NCBI GenBank assembly: GCA_022575985.1
Contig: JAKSXM010000014.1
Coordinates: forward strand, 26,722,001-26,786,000
DNA from: Anagrus nilaparvatae
Taxonomy: Eukaryota > Arthropoda > Insecta > Hymenoptera > Mymaridae
Direction: 5' to 3'
DNA: 64,000 bases
This document shows positions 1-11,737 of the stretch, piece by piece. The position numbers and the translations under genes were made by a program. How positions within the stretch are numbered: position 1 is the first letter of the stretch; each line of letters starts with the position of its first letter. A model generated the notes under the pieces. The model did not search any database. It was not told the DNA's origin and was given only the letters and a program-made list of their open reading frames with translations.

Positions 1-1804
1 AAAACATCGATAATAACTTTGAATATAAAAAAGGGTACTTTAGTATTCGACACGCTAAGAAACGTAAAGGTTAATTTAAAAAATTCTGAATTTCAACTAA
101 ATTTTAAAGTTATACAAAAGGAATCTGTGATCATAATTATTCTTTTGTATAATATTTTAATTAAGGTGATAATAAAAATTTTACAAGGTATCAATACATG
201 AATAATTTAAAAACTACTTTTTGAAAGGCTTCTTATATACACTATAAAAGACATTTCTTTTGCGAGAAAAATATACTCTTGGATAGTAAAGGCTTATTTT
301 TAAAACTGTATCTATTGATTGATTGCAGTGCATGTGTCTTGAATCCTGTAATAAAAACTTACAATTCAGGGCATTAAAAAATGATACTCTTGAAATAATT
401 TAAGACTTATTCTTGCAATTAATAAGACTCATAAATAAATAAATTGACAAAGAATAGCTCACATATATATATGTGTTTATATATATGTATTTGTTTTAAG
501 AATTGCGAAATTAGTTTAAAAATTAAAATCACCTTGAAATTTTTCCTCGAACAAAATAATAATAATCTAAATTTAAAATACAAAAAATAAACTTTTAAAA
601 AATACATAAACAAACTAATTTTGTGGTTGATTTAAAAAAAAATCTTATTACGTAAATTTTGCGGTTATAATGATTTTATTTTGGTGATCTGGTAAGTGTC
701 TCTTGTCACTAGTCTACACATACTATTTTTTTAAAAAGCTAAAATTAAAAATTATGTGATTTTTTCTTATTTGATATGAAAATTTTATTTTATTTATTTA
801 TTATTAAATTACGATAAATTCTTCTTAAAAAAAATATTCTATTTATAATTTTAGCAATTAAAAAAAATAATTAAATTTCCTCGATTTTTCATTGATAAAT
901 GTTATAAATAGTAAGTAAGAGACTATTCAACTATAAAATTTAGATATCAATGCGGATATTATTTAGAGTGATTTAAATATTTTTGTGTCTCAATCAACGA
1001 AAGGTCAAATGCTGAAATGGCATTACAAATTAATTTTCTAAGAAAAAAAAAATAAATTCAATACGTCAAAGAATTTTAATTATCCCAAGAAAAAAAAAGC
1101 CATGAAATAGTCTATTAACCATTTATTGAAAACACGTTTTTTTATACTTTCATAGCAACTAATAATAATAAAAAAAAGTTTATCAATAGGAAGTGATTTT
1201 TAATTTTCCAAAATAAGACTTAAACTATAATATTAGGTCAAAATAAAGTACTTTATACCATTATTATATCGTGTAAATGAGTGAAAAATAAAAAATGATT
1301 TTGTCGTGTCACGGTGGCATATTACTTTATATAATATGGAAAAAAGGTTGATTGTGAAATATAAAATTTTTTGTCTTCATGCTTTGTAATATGAGATGGC
1401 CTATGACACATGGGAAAAAATTGCTTGTCACGAAATGTCACATACAATTCTATATATATTTATATTATCTATAAAATATAACGAAATGAGCGTGACGCTT
1501 CATAAATGCGACAGCTTGTCAAGATATTGCTTTTGTTTTTTTTCTTTATTTTTTGAAGTATTTAAGAGAATAATAACAAAATCTATAAAAATTTCTTTTC
1601 TTGCTGATCATTACGTAAAATTATTTTGCACTAATGTCATTTTTATTTAGATGTGTTTTGAAATTTATATCAAGTTTTTATTGTTATTATTTTGTTATTG
1701 TGTTTAAAATGAATTTAATTTTTTAAATTGTCAATCATTTTTTGTTTTTTTTAATAGGTATAATCTTTGAGCTATAATTATGTGCTAGATGCATTCACTC
1801 ATTT
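1..1804. other. AT-rich non-coding stretch
   Basis: No coding region is supported here. The open frames are short, start anywhere, and are full of Phe, Ile, Lys and Asn codons, as expected of very AT-rich sequence. The stretch holds poly-A/T tracts and short TA runs near 463-490. Its one structured site is the minus-strand PSE-like/TATA module at 232-270. Confidence 0.6.
232..270 (-). promoter_or_regulatory. PSE-like + TATA module, copy 1
   Basis: On the minus strand the motif TTTTCTCGCAAAAGAAATG is followed by TATATAAG. The distance from the first C of CTCGCA (266) to the first T of the TATA box (239) is 27 nt, as in the other ten copies. The arrangement resembles an insect U6-type snRNA promoter (PSEA plus TATA, read by Pol III). 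A transcript would begin near 209 and run leftward to a T-run near 175-180. No known snRNA follows. The motif is seen directly; the Pol III reading is inference. Confidence 0.55.
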
Positions 1805-2785
1805 CCTAAAGTTTGTGCAATAGGCTATACCTAACAACCTTGGTAAGTTTCTTGAAATGATGATTTCAAATTTTTAGGTTCCAACCCCGAAAACTTAGTA
1901 TTATAGGGAGGGGGTACTTTAGAACTTGAAACTTAAGGGTGGGGGGTCAAATTTGTCCTATTTAAGGAGGGTGGTCAAAAATGAGACTTAGAATAATCAG
2001 GAGACTTTGAAAAATCTGAGCTTAAGGACTTAGGATAATACAGGTTTATGGACTTAGAATTATATCGATTTAGGGACTTGGAATAATTAAGCTTTAGGGA
2101 ATTAGAATAATTAAGCTTTAGGGAATTATCGAGGGAATTATAATAGTTTGGGTTTAGAATCTTAACAGCTAGTAAGGTGATAATTACAAATTAGAAAATT
2201 AGAAAATCGTATTGTAATGTTGAGTAACATTTGTATTATATCTAGTCCTCATCTGGAAGTAAACATGTTCCATGCATTTAGGTTGTGTTTACACAAACCG
2301 GTTATAAGTTTTTTTTACATATTTCATTAGAAACGTTTCTAATTGTCCTCAAAATTATAGATAATTTTTTTTTAAAGATCGTAGAATAAAAATATTTTGG
2401 TCCGAAAAACCATTCAAGATCACATAATAAATAGTGATTTTGCTACAAGAGTTAAAACTTTTGGATCTTTACTACGAAATTTGAAATATTTATGAGATTT
2501 GAGTAAGTATCTGATGAAATATGTATAGTGTATACAAAATAAAAAACGCAATAAACATACCAACAGATGCCCGGAACCACGGCCAAAATATTCTTATTTA
2601 GTAATCTCAAAAACATATTACCTGTTCTTTTACTGATAAGCACGGTTTTTTGATATTCAGACTTAGTTTTCGGGGTCGGGCTTTAAAAATTTGAAATCAG
2701 TGATTCAAACACAATACGCTGTAAGTTGAAATCAAGAAACTTACATTGCACGTAGCCTAGCCAAGAGTCTTACACAAATTTTAGG
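1805..2785. mobile_element. TIR element with internal short repeats (MITE-like)
   Basis: The ends are inverted copies: CCTAAAGTTTGTGCAA on the left and TTACACAAATTTTAGG on the right. Further matching inverted blocks lie inside, with AAGTTTCTTGAAAT at 1847 against its complement near 2735, and CCCCGAAAACTTAGT at 1884 against its complement near 2660. The interior 1980-2170 carries degenerate ~30-bp repeats built on 'gactta...aataat...aggga'. No transposase frame is present, so this looks like a non-autonomous DNA element of about 980 bp. The superfamily is not identifiable by eye. Confidence 0.6.
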
Positions 2786-3056
2786 GCAAAATTTTTACAT
2801 ATTCTAACATATGCAATTTTTTGACTATAATACAGTACAAAAAAAAGAATTGAATATTTTTTGTTAGTTTAAATGTCTGAAAATTATCTCTATTATTAAA
2901 CAAAAAGTATTATCATTTATTAGCCTAATGATAAATGTTTATTTTTAAATTACATCAGCTTGTATTTGTTTTCAAAAATATAATTGCTAAGCTTAAAAAA
3001 GAAACAATAACAGATAACAATTAAAAAAAAAAAAAATTTTTGTTTTATTTTTTATA

Positions 3057-4870
3057 TGGGTTGATATTCCTCAAGTGTATGAGGTCCTAACTCTTGGTTC
3101 TTCAAATCGGTCCCAAAATATTTTTCCCTCAAAGTACTATCGAAAACAAGTTACCTCCTCAATTTTTAGCCTCCTACGTCTTTTCAATGCTTTTTTATAG
3201 CCGTATTAGTTTTTTTTGTGCTTTTTATTTTTTTAAATTTTAAGAGCACAAAAATTACTAAAAATTCTCTCAAACGCTTATTTTATCGCAAAAAAACTTT
3301 TCTTTTTAGGTCCGGATAGGAAATTTCCCTGGCTACCCGTGGTTCAAAATTTTTTTTCGAGCTGCGCATGCGCGAGAAATCAAGTAAATACGTTTCAACT
3401 TCTAGAATTAATATCTCCCCAGCAGACAAACCAATTTTCATTTTGAAATAGCCAAAATTTTTGCCATTGTGTATATTTTTTAAAATTTTTGTTTTGTTTT
3501 TTGGCTTCCTTAAAAAACGAGAGCAAAAAAACTGATTCAAAAAATTTCATTTTTTAAAAATTTCAAATTTCTTGCCAAGTCACGTGACCAATCAAAAATC
3601 TGACCTAAAATTTGGATTTCGCAGTAAATTTGGCAGATGTTTTTATATATATGAAACATGATTCCTCCAAATTATTTAGCAAAAGTATTGTGCAAAAGTG
3701 CCCCTATTGGGCCCATTTAAATTTTTTTGGAAGTTTTCAAATTTACTCATAATTTTTTTAGCAATTAATTTATAAAATCGAAAAGATGCAAAAAAAAATA
3801 TTTTCAATAGATACCCCAATGGGAAATTTTCCGGTGAATTCGATTTTTTGGTTGGTATTAGCCTAATATGCTTCAAGACGCCAGAAAATGAAGATTTCGA
3901 TCTCTGATTTTGATTTTTTAGAAATTAAAATTACCGCATCTGTGGTTGAAATATTCATTTTCTGGCGTCTTGAAGCATTTTAGGATAATATCAACCAAAA
4001 AATCGAATTCACCGGGAAATTTTCCATAGGGGTATCTATTGAAAATATTTTTTTTGCATCTTTTCGGTTTTATAAATTAATTGCTAAAAAAATTATGAGT
4101 AAATTTGAAAACTTCCAAAAAAATTTAAATGGGTCCAATAGGGGCACTTTTGCACAATACTTTTGCTAAATAATTTGGAGTAATCATGTTTCATATATAT
4201 AAAAATATCTGCCAAATTTGGGGTCAATCGGTGAAGGTCATTTTGCAAGATGACACCATTCAGCTGGATTTAAACCTATTTTTTTTTTTTTTTTTTAATT
4301 GTGCTAAATTAATCGACATTAATCGGGAAATTCTTTCAAATTTCGCTGTCTCAACATATAAGCTTGTAAAAACATGAAAATATATACATATCCGTAGGTA
4401 AAATTTCCCCCGGAATCCAAATTTTTCGTGAGATTGGTCACGTGACTTGGCTGGAAATTTGAAATTTTTAAATAATGAAATTTTTGGAATTAGTTTTTTT
4501 GCTCTAGTTTTTTTAAGGAAGCCAAAAAACAAAACAAAACAAATTGTCTGTTGAGGAGATATTAATGCTAGAAGTTGAAACGTATTTACTCGAAAAAAAT
4601 TTTTAACAACGGTATCGGATAGCCAAGGAAATTTCCTATCCGGGCATAAAAGGAAAAGTTTTTTTGCAATAAAATAAGCGTTTGAGAGAATTTTTAGTAA
4701 TTTTTGTGCTCTTAAAATTTAAAAAAATAAAAAGCACAAAAAAAACTAATAGGGCTGTAAAAAATTGAGGAGGTAACTTGTTTTGGATAGTACTTTGAGG
4801 GAAAAATATTTTGGGACTGATTTTAAGACCCAAGAATTAGGACCTCATACACTTGAGGAATATCAACCCA
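3057..4870. mobile_element. 1.8-kb foldback element, TA-flanked
   Basis: The left end TGGGTTGATATTCCTCAAG is the exact inverse of the right end CTTGAGGAATATCAACCCA. The two arms stay complementary nearly to the centre near 3925, where GCTTCAAGACGCCAGAAAAT at 3872 meets its complement at 3956. Each arm is about 870 bp and the loop only some 60 bp. Both ends abut TA, fitting a Tc1/mariner-type TA target duplication. The right arm lacks about 25 bp present on the left, including the palindrome TGCGCATGCGC at 3363. ORFs of 65-90 codons within it are arm shadows, not genes. Transcription in either direction would give a very long double-stranded RNA. Confidence 0.85.
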
Positions 4871-4872
4871 TA

Positions 4873-5400
4873 TTATATTAATGAATATTTATTCAAAATT
4901 ATATTCCATACTATCGTCGTATAATATTTGGCCCTAATACATAATAAGTTTTTATCCTATTCCGAATAAAACATCTTGAAAAAAAAATGATTTTCTGTAT
5001 TTCTGAAGTCTGTAGCGGCCAATTTATGGAAAATAATTTTTTTGCACCATTCGAGAAATACAATAAATCAATAAATCAGAATACTTTTATATGAATTTGC
5101 AATATGAATGCGCCATAACTTTTTTACAGTCCAAATATTCACCAAAAGTTACTTATGAGAACCCTAATACGTATACGTACATAAAACTAGCTTTATAATA
5201 AACAAGCGTTTTACGTTTCGATCAAAATGTCTACCAGGGTGACATGGTAAGAGTCGTATAAAAAATATTTAAAAATGTAAAAAAATAAACTTATGAAGTT
5301 TAATGTTTTTATCATTTTTGAATAAACCTTTTGTTTACTTTTTTTTATTTTTGTCTTAATATCCATAAAGATAAAATATTCTGATTATAAAGAAAAAAAA
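4873..5400. other. Non-coding, upstream flank of the secreted-protein gene
   Basis: This holds only AT-rich sequence between the foldback element and the promoter of the gene at 5491. No ORF or repeat is recognised. It would contain any distal regulatory sites of that gene. Confidence 0.4.
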
Positions 5401-5408
5401 TTACATGG

Positions 5409-5418
5409 TATATAAATA
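5409..5418 (+). promoter_or_regulatory. Candidate TATA box of the secreted-protein gene
   Basis: TATATAAATA lies about 73-82 nt upstream of the ATG at 5491. That allows a start site near 5440 and a 5' UTR of about 50 nt. The PSE-like element found at other TATA boxes in this window is absent here, so this would be an ordinary Pol II promoter. In such AT-rich DNA a TATA match is weak evidence alone; position relative to the gene is the main support. Confidence 0.4.
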
Positions 5419-5490
5419 ACATCTTTGCTCGATAAAATTTACAAATCTAGATTTTTTAAAGCAGAATAATAAGAAAAAAATAACTTGAAC

Positions 5491-6737
5491 ATGAGATTCT
5501 ATGTAAGTTTTGAAAATTTTAATTATTTTGTAAATAAAACAATTTTTTAGCAAATTTTTCTTAAAGATTTTACGATTCTGTAATTAAAACTAAAGTTGAT
5601 ATCCTATTATACCATGAAAAAAATTCCGATTGCCGCAAGCGAAATATTTTTCGACGTCAATTGTATGTGAATTGCTTGTAAACTACGATTTGGAGCATTT
5701 TTTTTTATAGGCAGGCAGCCCATAAGAATTAGGGTGACTTTTTTGAAACCACTCAGACGGTTTCAATGCACTACTTGCCACCAAGATAACGAAATTCTAA
5801 ACTTTTGGCTAAGTCTCCATCGGAAAACCAGCTGGTTTCTGAAAGTCACCTGGGTGACCCTCTTGAAACCAGGCTAAACTTTTACACATTATTCTACGAA
5901 GCTTTCTGATAAAATACGCCAAAAGTCTAGAGTTTCGTGAAAGTCTAGATTTCGTTTTTAGATTACGATCTTGGTGGCAAATAGTGCAATTGTGGTTTCA
6001 AAAAAGTCACCCTAATTCTTATGGGCTGACTGCCTATTATAGTAAAAGGTCGTGTTTCGCTACAAAAAAGAAATTTAGATTCTTACTTTCGGGCGATTTT
6101 TTTTTTCTTTCAATGAAAAACTATGTGTTGAACGCGGGAAAAAGACGCGGAATTTTTTTAGTGTAGTTACAGTAAATATATAAATCTTTTAGAAAATATT
6201 TTGCTTTTTAAATAATTTAGAGTAAAATTTTTATTTGTTTTCTGACTATTATTATTAAATTTTTTTTAGATCGCAATTTTATTTTTAATTATCAGTGTTA
6301 ATGCACATCCAATAAATGAAATTAAAGAAGGAAAATTCTTAGATTTGGGAAAACTTCCAAGTCTTTCAGATGATCCATTAGGCATTAAATCATTTACATT
6401 ACCACCTTTTGAATTACCTACATTAGCACCTCTTGAATTACCAACGTTAGCTCCATTAAAATTATCTAAACTACCTTCTTTTGAATTACCAACGTTAGCT
6501 CCACTTGATTTATCCAAATTACCAACATTACCTCCGCTCAGTTTATCTAAATTACCTTCTATTGAATTACCAACGTTAGCTCCGCTTGATTTATCTAAAT
6601 TACCTTCTTTTGAATTACCAAAGTTAGCACCAATTAGTTTATCTAAATTACCTTCTTTAGAATTACCAACGTTAGCTCCGCTTGATTTATCTAAATTTCC
6701 TTCTCTTGAATTACCAAAGTTAACTCCACTAAAATGA
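5491..6737 (+). CDS. Small secreted Leu/Pro-rich tandem-repeat protein (two exons)
   Basis: The gene joins a 12-nt coding exon (5491-5502, residues MRFY) to exon 2 (6270-6737). The donor is TAT|GTAAGT, the acceptor TTTTTTTAG, and the 767-nt intron is phase 0. The joined product is about 159 residues. Residues 1-16 (MRFYIAILFLIISVNA) form a textbook signal peptide with likely cleavage before His17-Pro18. A short linker follows, then from about residue 46 to the end come repeats of a ~16-residue unit of the type LSKLPSFELPTLAPLD, with Lys/Thr and Asp/Ser variants and one shorter unit. There are no cysteines and no enzyme motifs. The start was chosen because the splice restores a complete signal peptide; exon 2 alone lacks an ATG. 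Function is unknown: a structural, cuticular, salivary or venom-gland product is possible, but nothing here decides it. The intron holds a TIR element, and the repeat continues past the stop codon. An antisense 169-codon frame covers the same DNA and is treated as a shadow. Confidence 0.7.
5708..6036. mobile_element. TIR element inside the intron of the secreted-protein gene
   Basis: Left TAGGCAGGCAGCCCATAAG and right CTTATGGGCTGACTGCCTA are inverted copies. Matching inner blocks continue (AATTAGGGTGACTTTTTTG / CAAAAAAGTCACCCTAATT, then TGCACTACTTGCCACCAAGA and its complement). The element is about 330 bp, has TA at its borders and carries no transposase. It enlarges the intron without touching the splice sites. 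Confidence 0.75.
6079..6141. repeat. Dispersed repeat, second copy inverted at 58249-58311
   Basis: The block CTTACTTTCGGGCGAT ... CTATGTGTTGAAC ... CGGGAAAAA is found again in inverse orientation at 58249-58311, where it is the right part of a foldback element. It lies in the intron of the secreted-protein gene, just right of the TIR element. It is probably one end of a mobile element whose other end is lost here. Confidence 0.55.
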
Positions 6738-6782
6738 TCTGAATTACTTTCTTTTGAATTACCAACGTTACCCACTCTTTAA
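6738..6782 (+). pseudogene. Repeat-encoding tail beyond the stop of the secreted-protein gene
   Basis: After the TGA at 6735-6737 the same frame stays open for 14 more codons (SELLSFELPTLPTL) and reaches TAA at 6780-6782. These residues clearly belong to the same repeat. By alignment with other units, the TGA occupies a Leu (TTA) position, so a single T-to-G change would explain it. The protein was probably about 15 residues longer before. Stop-codon readthrough is an alternative that the sequence cannot exclude. Confidence 0.55.
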
Positions 6783-8454
6783 TTACAGTAAATTCTAGAA
6801 TTATTTAGAAACTCAAATATTAATTACACTTTTTTTGAATCCAGGTTAGGTTATTGAAATTGATTTAAATATATTTATAAATTATTATTATTGTTATTAT
6901 TATTATTTATAACTAAGAAATTAAACTAAAGAAATTGAAATGAAAATTAAAATTTATTTTATCCTACTATGCTTAAAATTTGTAAAGTCTGCTGAATCGA
7001 TTTTCAGCTCTCGATGTATAATACTCAGTTAATTAAATTAAATTGCTTCAATTTTTTGATACATATCAAAGCAATTTAATATTTGCAGAGTAAAACATTT
7101 TAGACTGTGTAATAGCAAAAACTATATTATTAACACTGTTGAAAATAAATATTAAAAATTTTCAAAAATGTTTTTTATTGTATTAGTATTATACATTATC
7201 TCTGAAATTACTAAATTTACATAAAAAACATATGACTATATAAACTTGACCCTGAATTTTTAAAAAATTATCAAAATAAAATAAATATTTTTATGACAAT
7301 ATATAATAAAAAAAAGAGACATTGACGTAAATTTAAATAATAAAATTTTTTAATAAAAATACAATATTTATGTAAGATTAAATTAACAAAACTATAAAAT
7401 GTTAATATATTACAAAATTTATGAAAATGTATCTGAAATCTCTAAAATAAGTTTATTATACCTTTTTGTAATTATAAATTTTGTTAACATGTAAAATGAA
7501 AATTAACTTATATATTTGTAAATGGACATAAATGTAAATGTTATAGTTTTGTTTTAGAAGTTATATATATAATTTAGAAACTTGTAATATAACTTAATAT
7601 GTAATACATCTCTGAGGTACTATTGAATTTGACCGAAATTTTAACCTTTAGGGGATTAAATAATATTCGATATTTGTAATTTAAACTTGTTTAATAAAAT
7701 ATTTTTAATATTTTTTAATTATTAATATTTTCGTGGGAAACTTAAAGGGTCAGGGTTAAAAATTTGATGTATGTATATTATGTTGTCATAATTTTTACCA
7801 TGACGTGACACTACGTCATTATAAACTTTAAATCGATATTTATGTTAAAATAAAAAAATTCTTTATATATAAATGCTGTCAAATTTTTGTAAATTATAAT
7901 TATATAATTTACTGTTAAATCCGTTTACATCGTATAATTTAATAATATATGAAAAAATTATTTTTAATATTATGTCTCAAGCATAATGGTATATTTTGTG
8001 TGTACATAATATTTTGTAAAAGGTTTGTAATTCAAACATTTAGCTTTAATTGTTTTTCAGTTGTTATTATGAACATTTTTTGTTTATTTATGAATTTTTA
8101 ATTAAATTTTTAAATTTTTATTTAATGTGAGATATAAAAAAAGTTATAGGAGAGATTCTACGCCAGTTGGACCCAAGTTTGACTGCAAGGTCGTTAAAAG
8201 TGGGTAAATATTTATTAAAAATTATATAAGAAATTTCACGCCAATAAGGCCTACATTGTAAGGAAGGGTTGTGAAAATTGATTCAAACTATTTTTTTCTT
8301 TAAAAGTGCAACTTATAAATTGCAACTACGCCTATTACAAGTGCAACTACGTCTAAGTCTCAATTTTTGGCAGTCATTTTCGTCTTTTAGCCTTTTTTTG
8401 TAAAGAGAGAAAATAATAATTTTTGGTTCAATTTTGTTTTTTTGCTCAAATATA
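6783..8454. other. 3' flank of the secreted-protein gene and non-coding DNA
   Basis: Candidate poly(A) signals lie at 6920-6925 (ATTAAA) and 7144-7149 (AATAAA); neither is decisive. A small hairpin sits near 7035-7080 (TTAAATTGCTT ... AAGCAATTTAA). The rest is AT-rich, with loosely repeated motifs around 8145-8360 ('gcaactacg', 'acgcca'). No further gene is seen. Confidence 0.4.
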
Positions 8455-8841
8455 CACTGTAAAAAGTAACTTTCTTAAATTAACAAAAAAATTAGTAATT
8501 TTCGAAAAAATTTGTAAATATTCAAAAAAAATGGTATATTTACTAAATTTAGTATATTAACAAAAAATTCTAGTTTCTTGATTTTTTTTTGTGAATTCGC
8601 AAGAAAAATTGATATTTTACAATTTTTTTTCGAAAATTTTCAAATTATAGTTATAAATTTATGAAAAATAGTTGTAAATTTACAACTTTTTTCGTAAATT
8701 CACAAAAAAAAATCGAGAATTCTCGAATTTTTTGATAACATACTAAATTTAGTAAATATACCATTTTTTTCGAATATTTACAAATTTTTTCGAAAATTTA
8801 CTAATTTTTTTGTTAATTTAAGAAAATTACTTTTTACAGTG
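8455..8841. mobile_element. CACTG-ended MITE, copy 1
   Basis: Left CACTGTAAAAAGTAACTTTC and right (inverse) GTTACTTTTTACAGTG-type termini enclose an AT-rich, nearly palindromic interior. That interior includes an imperfect GAGAATTCTC core and two TACTAAATTTAGTA blocks. TA flanks both ends (8453-8454 and 8842-8843). A relative lies at 22562-22907. It has no coding capacity and is a non-autonomous TA-target element of about 387 bp. Confidence 0.8.
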
Positions 8842-11235
8842 TAAGAAATTATGTTTATTTCCTTCTAGTTGGGCTTCAATTTCTGGTTTTATAATTTCTT
8901 TTTACCCATTCAAAAAAAATTCATGGAATAATCTAATTTGAAAGCTCCAGATCAAAGAATAATATTTTAATTACTAGTTTCTCAAATTTTTGAATTTCCC
9001 GTCAAGTTCAAAATAACATTCTCATTTCAAATTCGGATTCGGAAAATTTTACACAGGTATAGTATTTTTTGTGTATATATAATTTACAACATTTTTTTCA
9101 GCTTTTTAAGTTAATCAAATAAAAGCCCTTAAAAAACAGAAAATGTAGACTATTTACAAAAATTTGTGAAAAAATTGGAAAATAGAAAATTAAATTATCT
9201 TTAGTTACAGTAACCTACATAGCATTCTATAAAATTAATGAAATTCAAAAAATACAATAAAATATTTAAATTTACCGAATCTTTAGAATTCCTCTAATAA
9301 ATTTTAATGATCATGATTACAATAAATCATCAGCATACAAGCATGTTGAAAATTACAAAATTTATTCCATAATTAATTAATTAATAAAAAAAGAAATAAA
9401 AAATGATTAATACCATGAAGTAATCTTAAGTGTTAATCTAAATATTTTTAAAATCACTGTTTGAATTAATAATTTAGTGGTTAAAAAATAATTTACCTCT
9501 TTATATATAAAATAACGACATATCATTAAATAAATAAAAAATGAAATTCTAAGAAAATAAATTTAAAAAATATGTCATTAATAATTGATTTTTTAATAAA
9601 ATATTAAATTATTACAAAAAAAAAAAAAGACAGATGTTTTTTATAATATTTTTTTTGAAAAAAAGGCGCGTGCCCGCCTTCTATATATTTCATCAACAAA
9701 AATTACCCGCAACAAAATTTAATATGGTCATCTATATAAGTTTAAAAAAAAAAGCTTGTCATCTGCTAAACGTAAAAACGCCTATTATTTTTTCTTGTTA
9801 ATAATATTATATAACTCTCAGTCGCGACAATATATTAAATCTTTGTGTCGAAAAAAACTTATAATTTACAATATTTCATAGAATTTTTAAAAAATATATA
9901 CAAGCATACCGTATAGAATTGTCATCTGTCGTCATCTGTTATTTTGCAAAAAAAAATAGGTATTTTATTATAAAAAATAATTATTTTTTTCGGAAACAAA
10001 AAAAGGACGTTTAAAATATCATCATTATATGCTGTATGAATAATTCATAATAGAGACAAAATATCATGTTTAATATCATATTACAAATTATGTAACGGCA
10101 TATGTAACATATATTTTTTGTTTAGTTTTATGGGTTATGGGGTTTTCGGCTTGAAAAATATAAATTAACAAGCATTAATATTTGTTTTAGACTCCTTGGG
10201 TAATGAAAACTGTCTAATTTTAAAAAAACACGTTACTTGTAAGTGACATATTGTTGAACTATACTTTGTAATTGTCCAAAAAATAATTTTTTACTGGTAT
10301 AATTACTGATTTATGCCTACAGCCTCAGCTTTGAGATACAATTGTTTGGAACTATATCAAATTAACTGGATAATTTGAAAATTTTAGTCAATACATAAAG
10401 GTAACTGCATAAATTTACACAAAAGGGTATTAATAGCTAATTGGAGGTAATCAAAAGTAAAAGCGACTACATCAAAGACCAGTTACAATGTATAGCCTAT
10501 CGCATTTCTTCTAAATGAAGCACACGTGCATTTAGTATATTATGTATAGATATCTTCCTATAAAGTGAATCCGAAGTGAATCTTTGCAACATCAGTGAAT
10601 ATAAGAAATACGAGGAGTTAAAGATATACATAAAATTCATAATGCTTCTATAATATACCTATCAGGAAATACTTTTTTTTACTTGAATTACTTTTTAAAA
10701 TTAAATAAAAATACTTGATTCTTGAGCATTTTTCTTTATTTATAAAATATTTATCTCAAATTTATAAATAATATTATAATTAATTCTTAATAGGTCTTAC
10801 AAATTTATTTTTGGCCAAATTCAAATTATTCAAAAAATGTAATGCATTATCCGAAGCTAGCAGCAGAAATTTCAATAATTCGCTTCACCGGAAATTATAT
10901 ACTTTAAGACTACCATATAGACTAAATTTTAAAAAAAATATTGTGACTATAAAAAGATCATTTATTAGATAAGTTGCTTAAAAAATATTTTTTAAATAAA
11001 ATAAATTTTTTCAAGTTCTTCGTCATGGAAATTAAAATTTTTGAATTTTGTTATCTATAGTGTTTCAAAAGCAATATATTCTTTAGGTATCTCTAAATAG
11101 AACTTTTTATAATATTCCAGTAAAATTCGTGATCTGCGTCTAAAAAACATATTAATAATAGAGAAAATTTCGTATCAATAGATATTGTTAACGACGCTTG
11201 AAGCTAAATTTTTCAACTTTATTCTTACTTATTTT
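8842..11235. other. AT-rich non-coding stretch
   Basis: No ORF, RNA gene or element end is supported. There are several poly-A/T tracts, and a short segment of mixed composition near 9664-9690. Nothing here looks coding. Confidence 0.5.
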
Positions 11236-11275
11236 TTTCTCGCAATTAAAATGACTTTGTTAAGGTATATAAATA
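11236..11275 (+). promoter_or_regulatory. PSE-like + TATA module, copy 2
   Basis: TTTTCTCGCAATTAAAATGAC is followed by TATATAAATA, with 27 nt from the C of CTCGCA (11239) to the first T (11266). This copy departs from the consensus by AAAATG for GAAATG. A U6-like start would fall near 11296, very close to a T-rich tract at 11298-11304. The downstream sequence matches no snRNA. Confidence 0.5.
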
Positions 11276-11443
11276 CATCCAAAAAAGATTCTTTAAAATT
11301 TTTTAAAATTATACTCAATTCTTTGGAATAAGCAACTGAAACAATAAATAATAAAAAATTACAAATATGTATTGATAAATTTTCGTATTAGGATTCTTGC
11401 AAAAGTAACACGTGACCATTTAGTTTTCTGTTTTTGGTTCGTA

Positions 11444-11591
11444 AGGCTGGTTCTACAGACCTCCGCAAACGCATAAATGCAGCCGCAACGCAATGCGCAC
11501 AAACCAAAATCATGTTGTGCTCATGCGTGTTGTGTTGTGCGCATTGCGTTGCGGCTACGGTTTGCGTTTACGGAGGTCTGTAGAACTAGCC
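11444..11591. mobile_element. Short GC-rich palindromic MITE
   Basis: AGGCTGGTTCTACAGACCTC on the left mirrors GAGGTCTGTAGAACTAGCCT on the right. The inner arms GCCGCAACGCAATGCGCACAA and its complement also match. The element is about 150 bp, folds end to end and has TA(A) at both borders. Its composition is far richer in G+C than its surroundings, which argues for a transposed unit. Confidence 0.8.
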
Positions 11592-11737
11592 TAAATGAAA
11601 TATTCGCTTACCTGAAGAAACCTGAATTTTTCTGTCATAGTGAATTATGATTGAATGCTATGGAAAGTATATTCTATCAAAGGCATCTTTTAACTAATAA
11701 TAAGTCTTAAAATTCTAACAAACAGAATAACTGAGTT

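Noticed and set aside
1873..1890. B-box-like GGTTCCAACCCC suggesting a tRNA
   Set aside because: No A box, acceptor stem or cloverleaf is found, and the sequence belongs to the inverted blocks of the TIR element at 1805-2785.
3283..4833. Several 65-90-codon minus ORFs and one plus ORF in the 1.8-kb foldback element
   Set aside because: They lie in the two complementary arms, mirror each other, and contain homopolymer-encoded stretches. None has a domain or plausible start.
6266..6775. 169-codon minus-strand ORF with Asn/Gly/Ser-rich repeats opposite the secreted-protein gene
   Set aside because: It mirrors the repeat DNA of the plus-strand gene, begins in the downstream flank, has no signal peptide or splice partners, and its C-terminus is the antisense of the signal peptide. 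Repeat DNA keeps both frames open.
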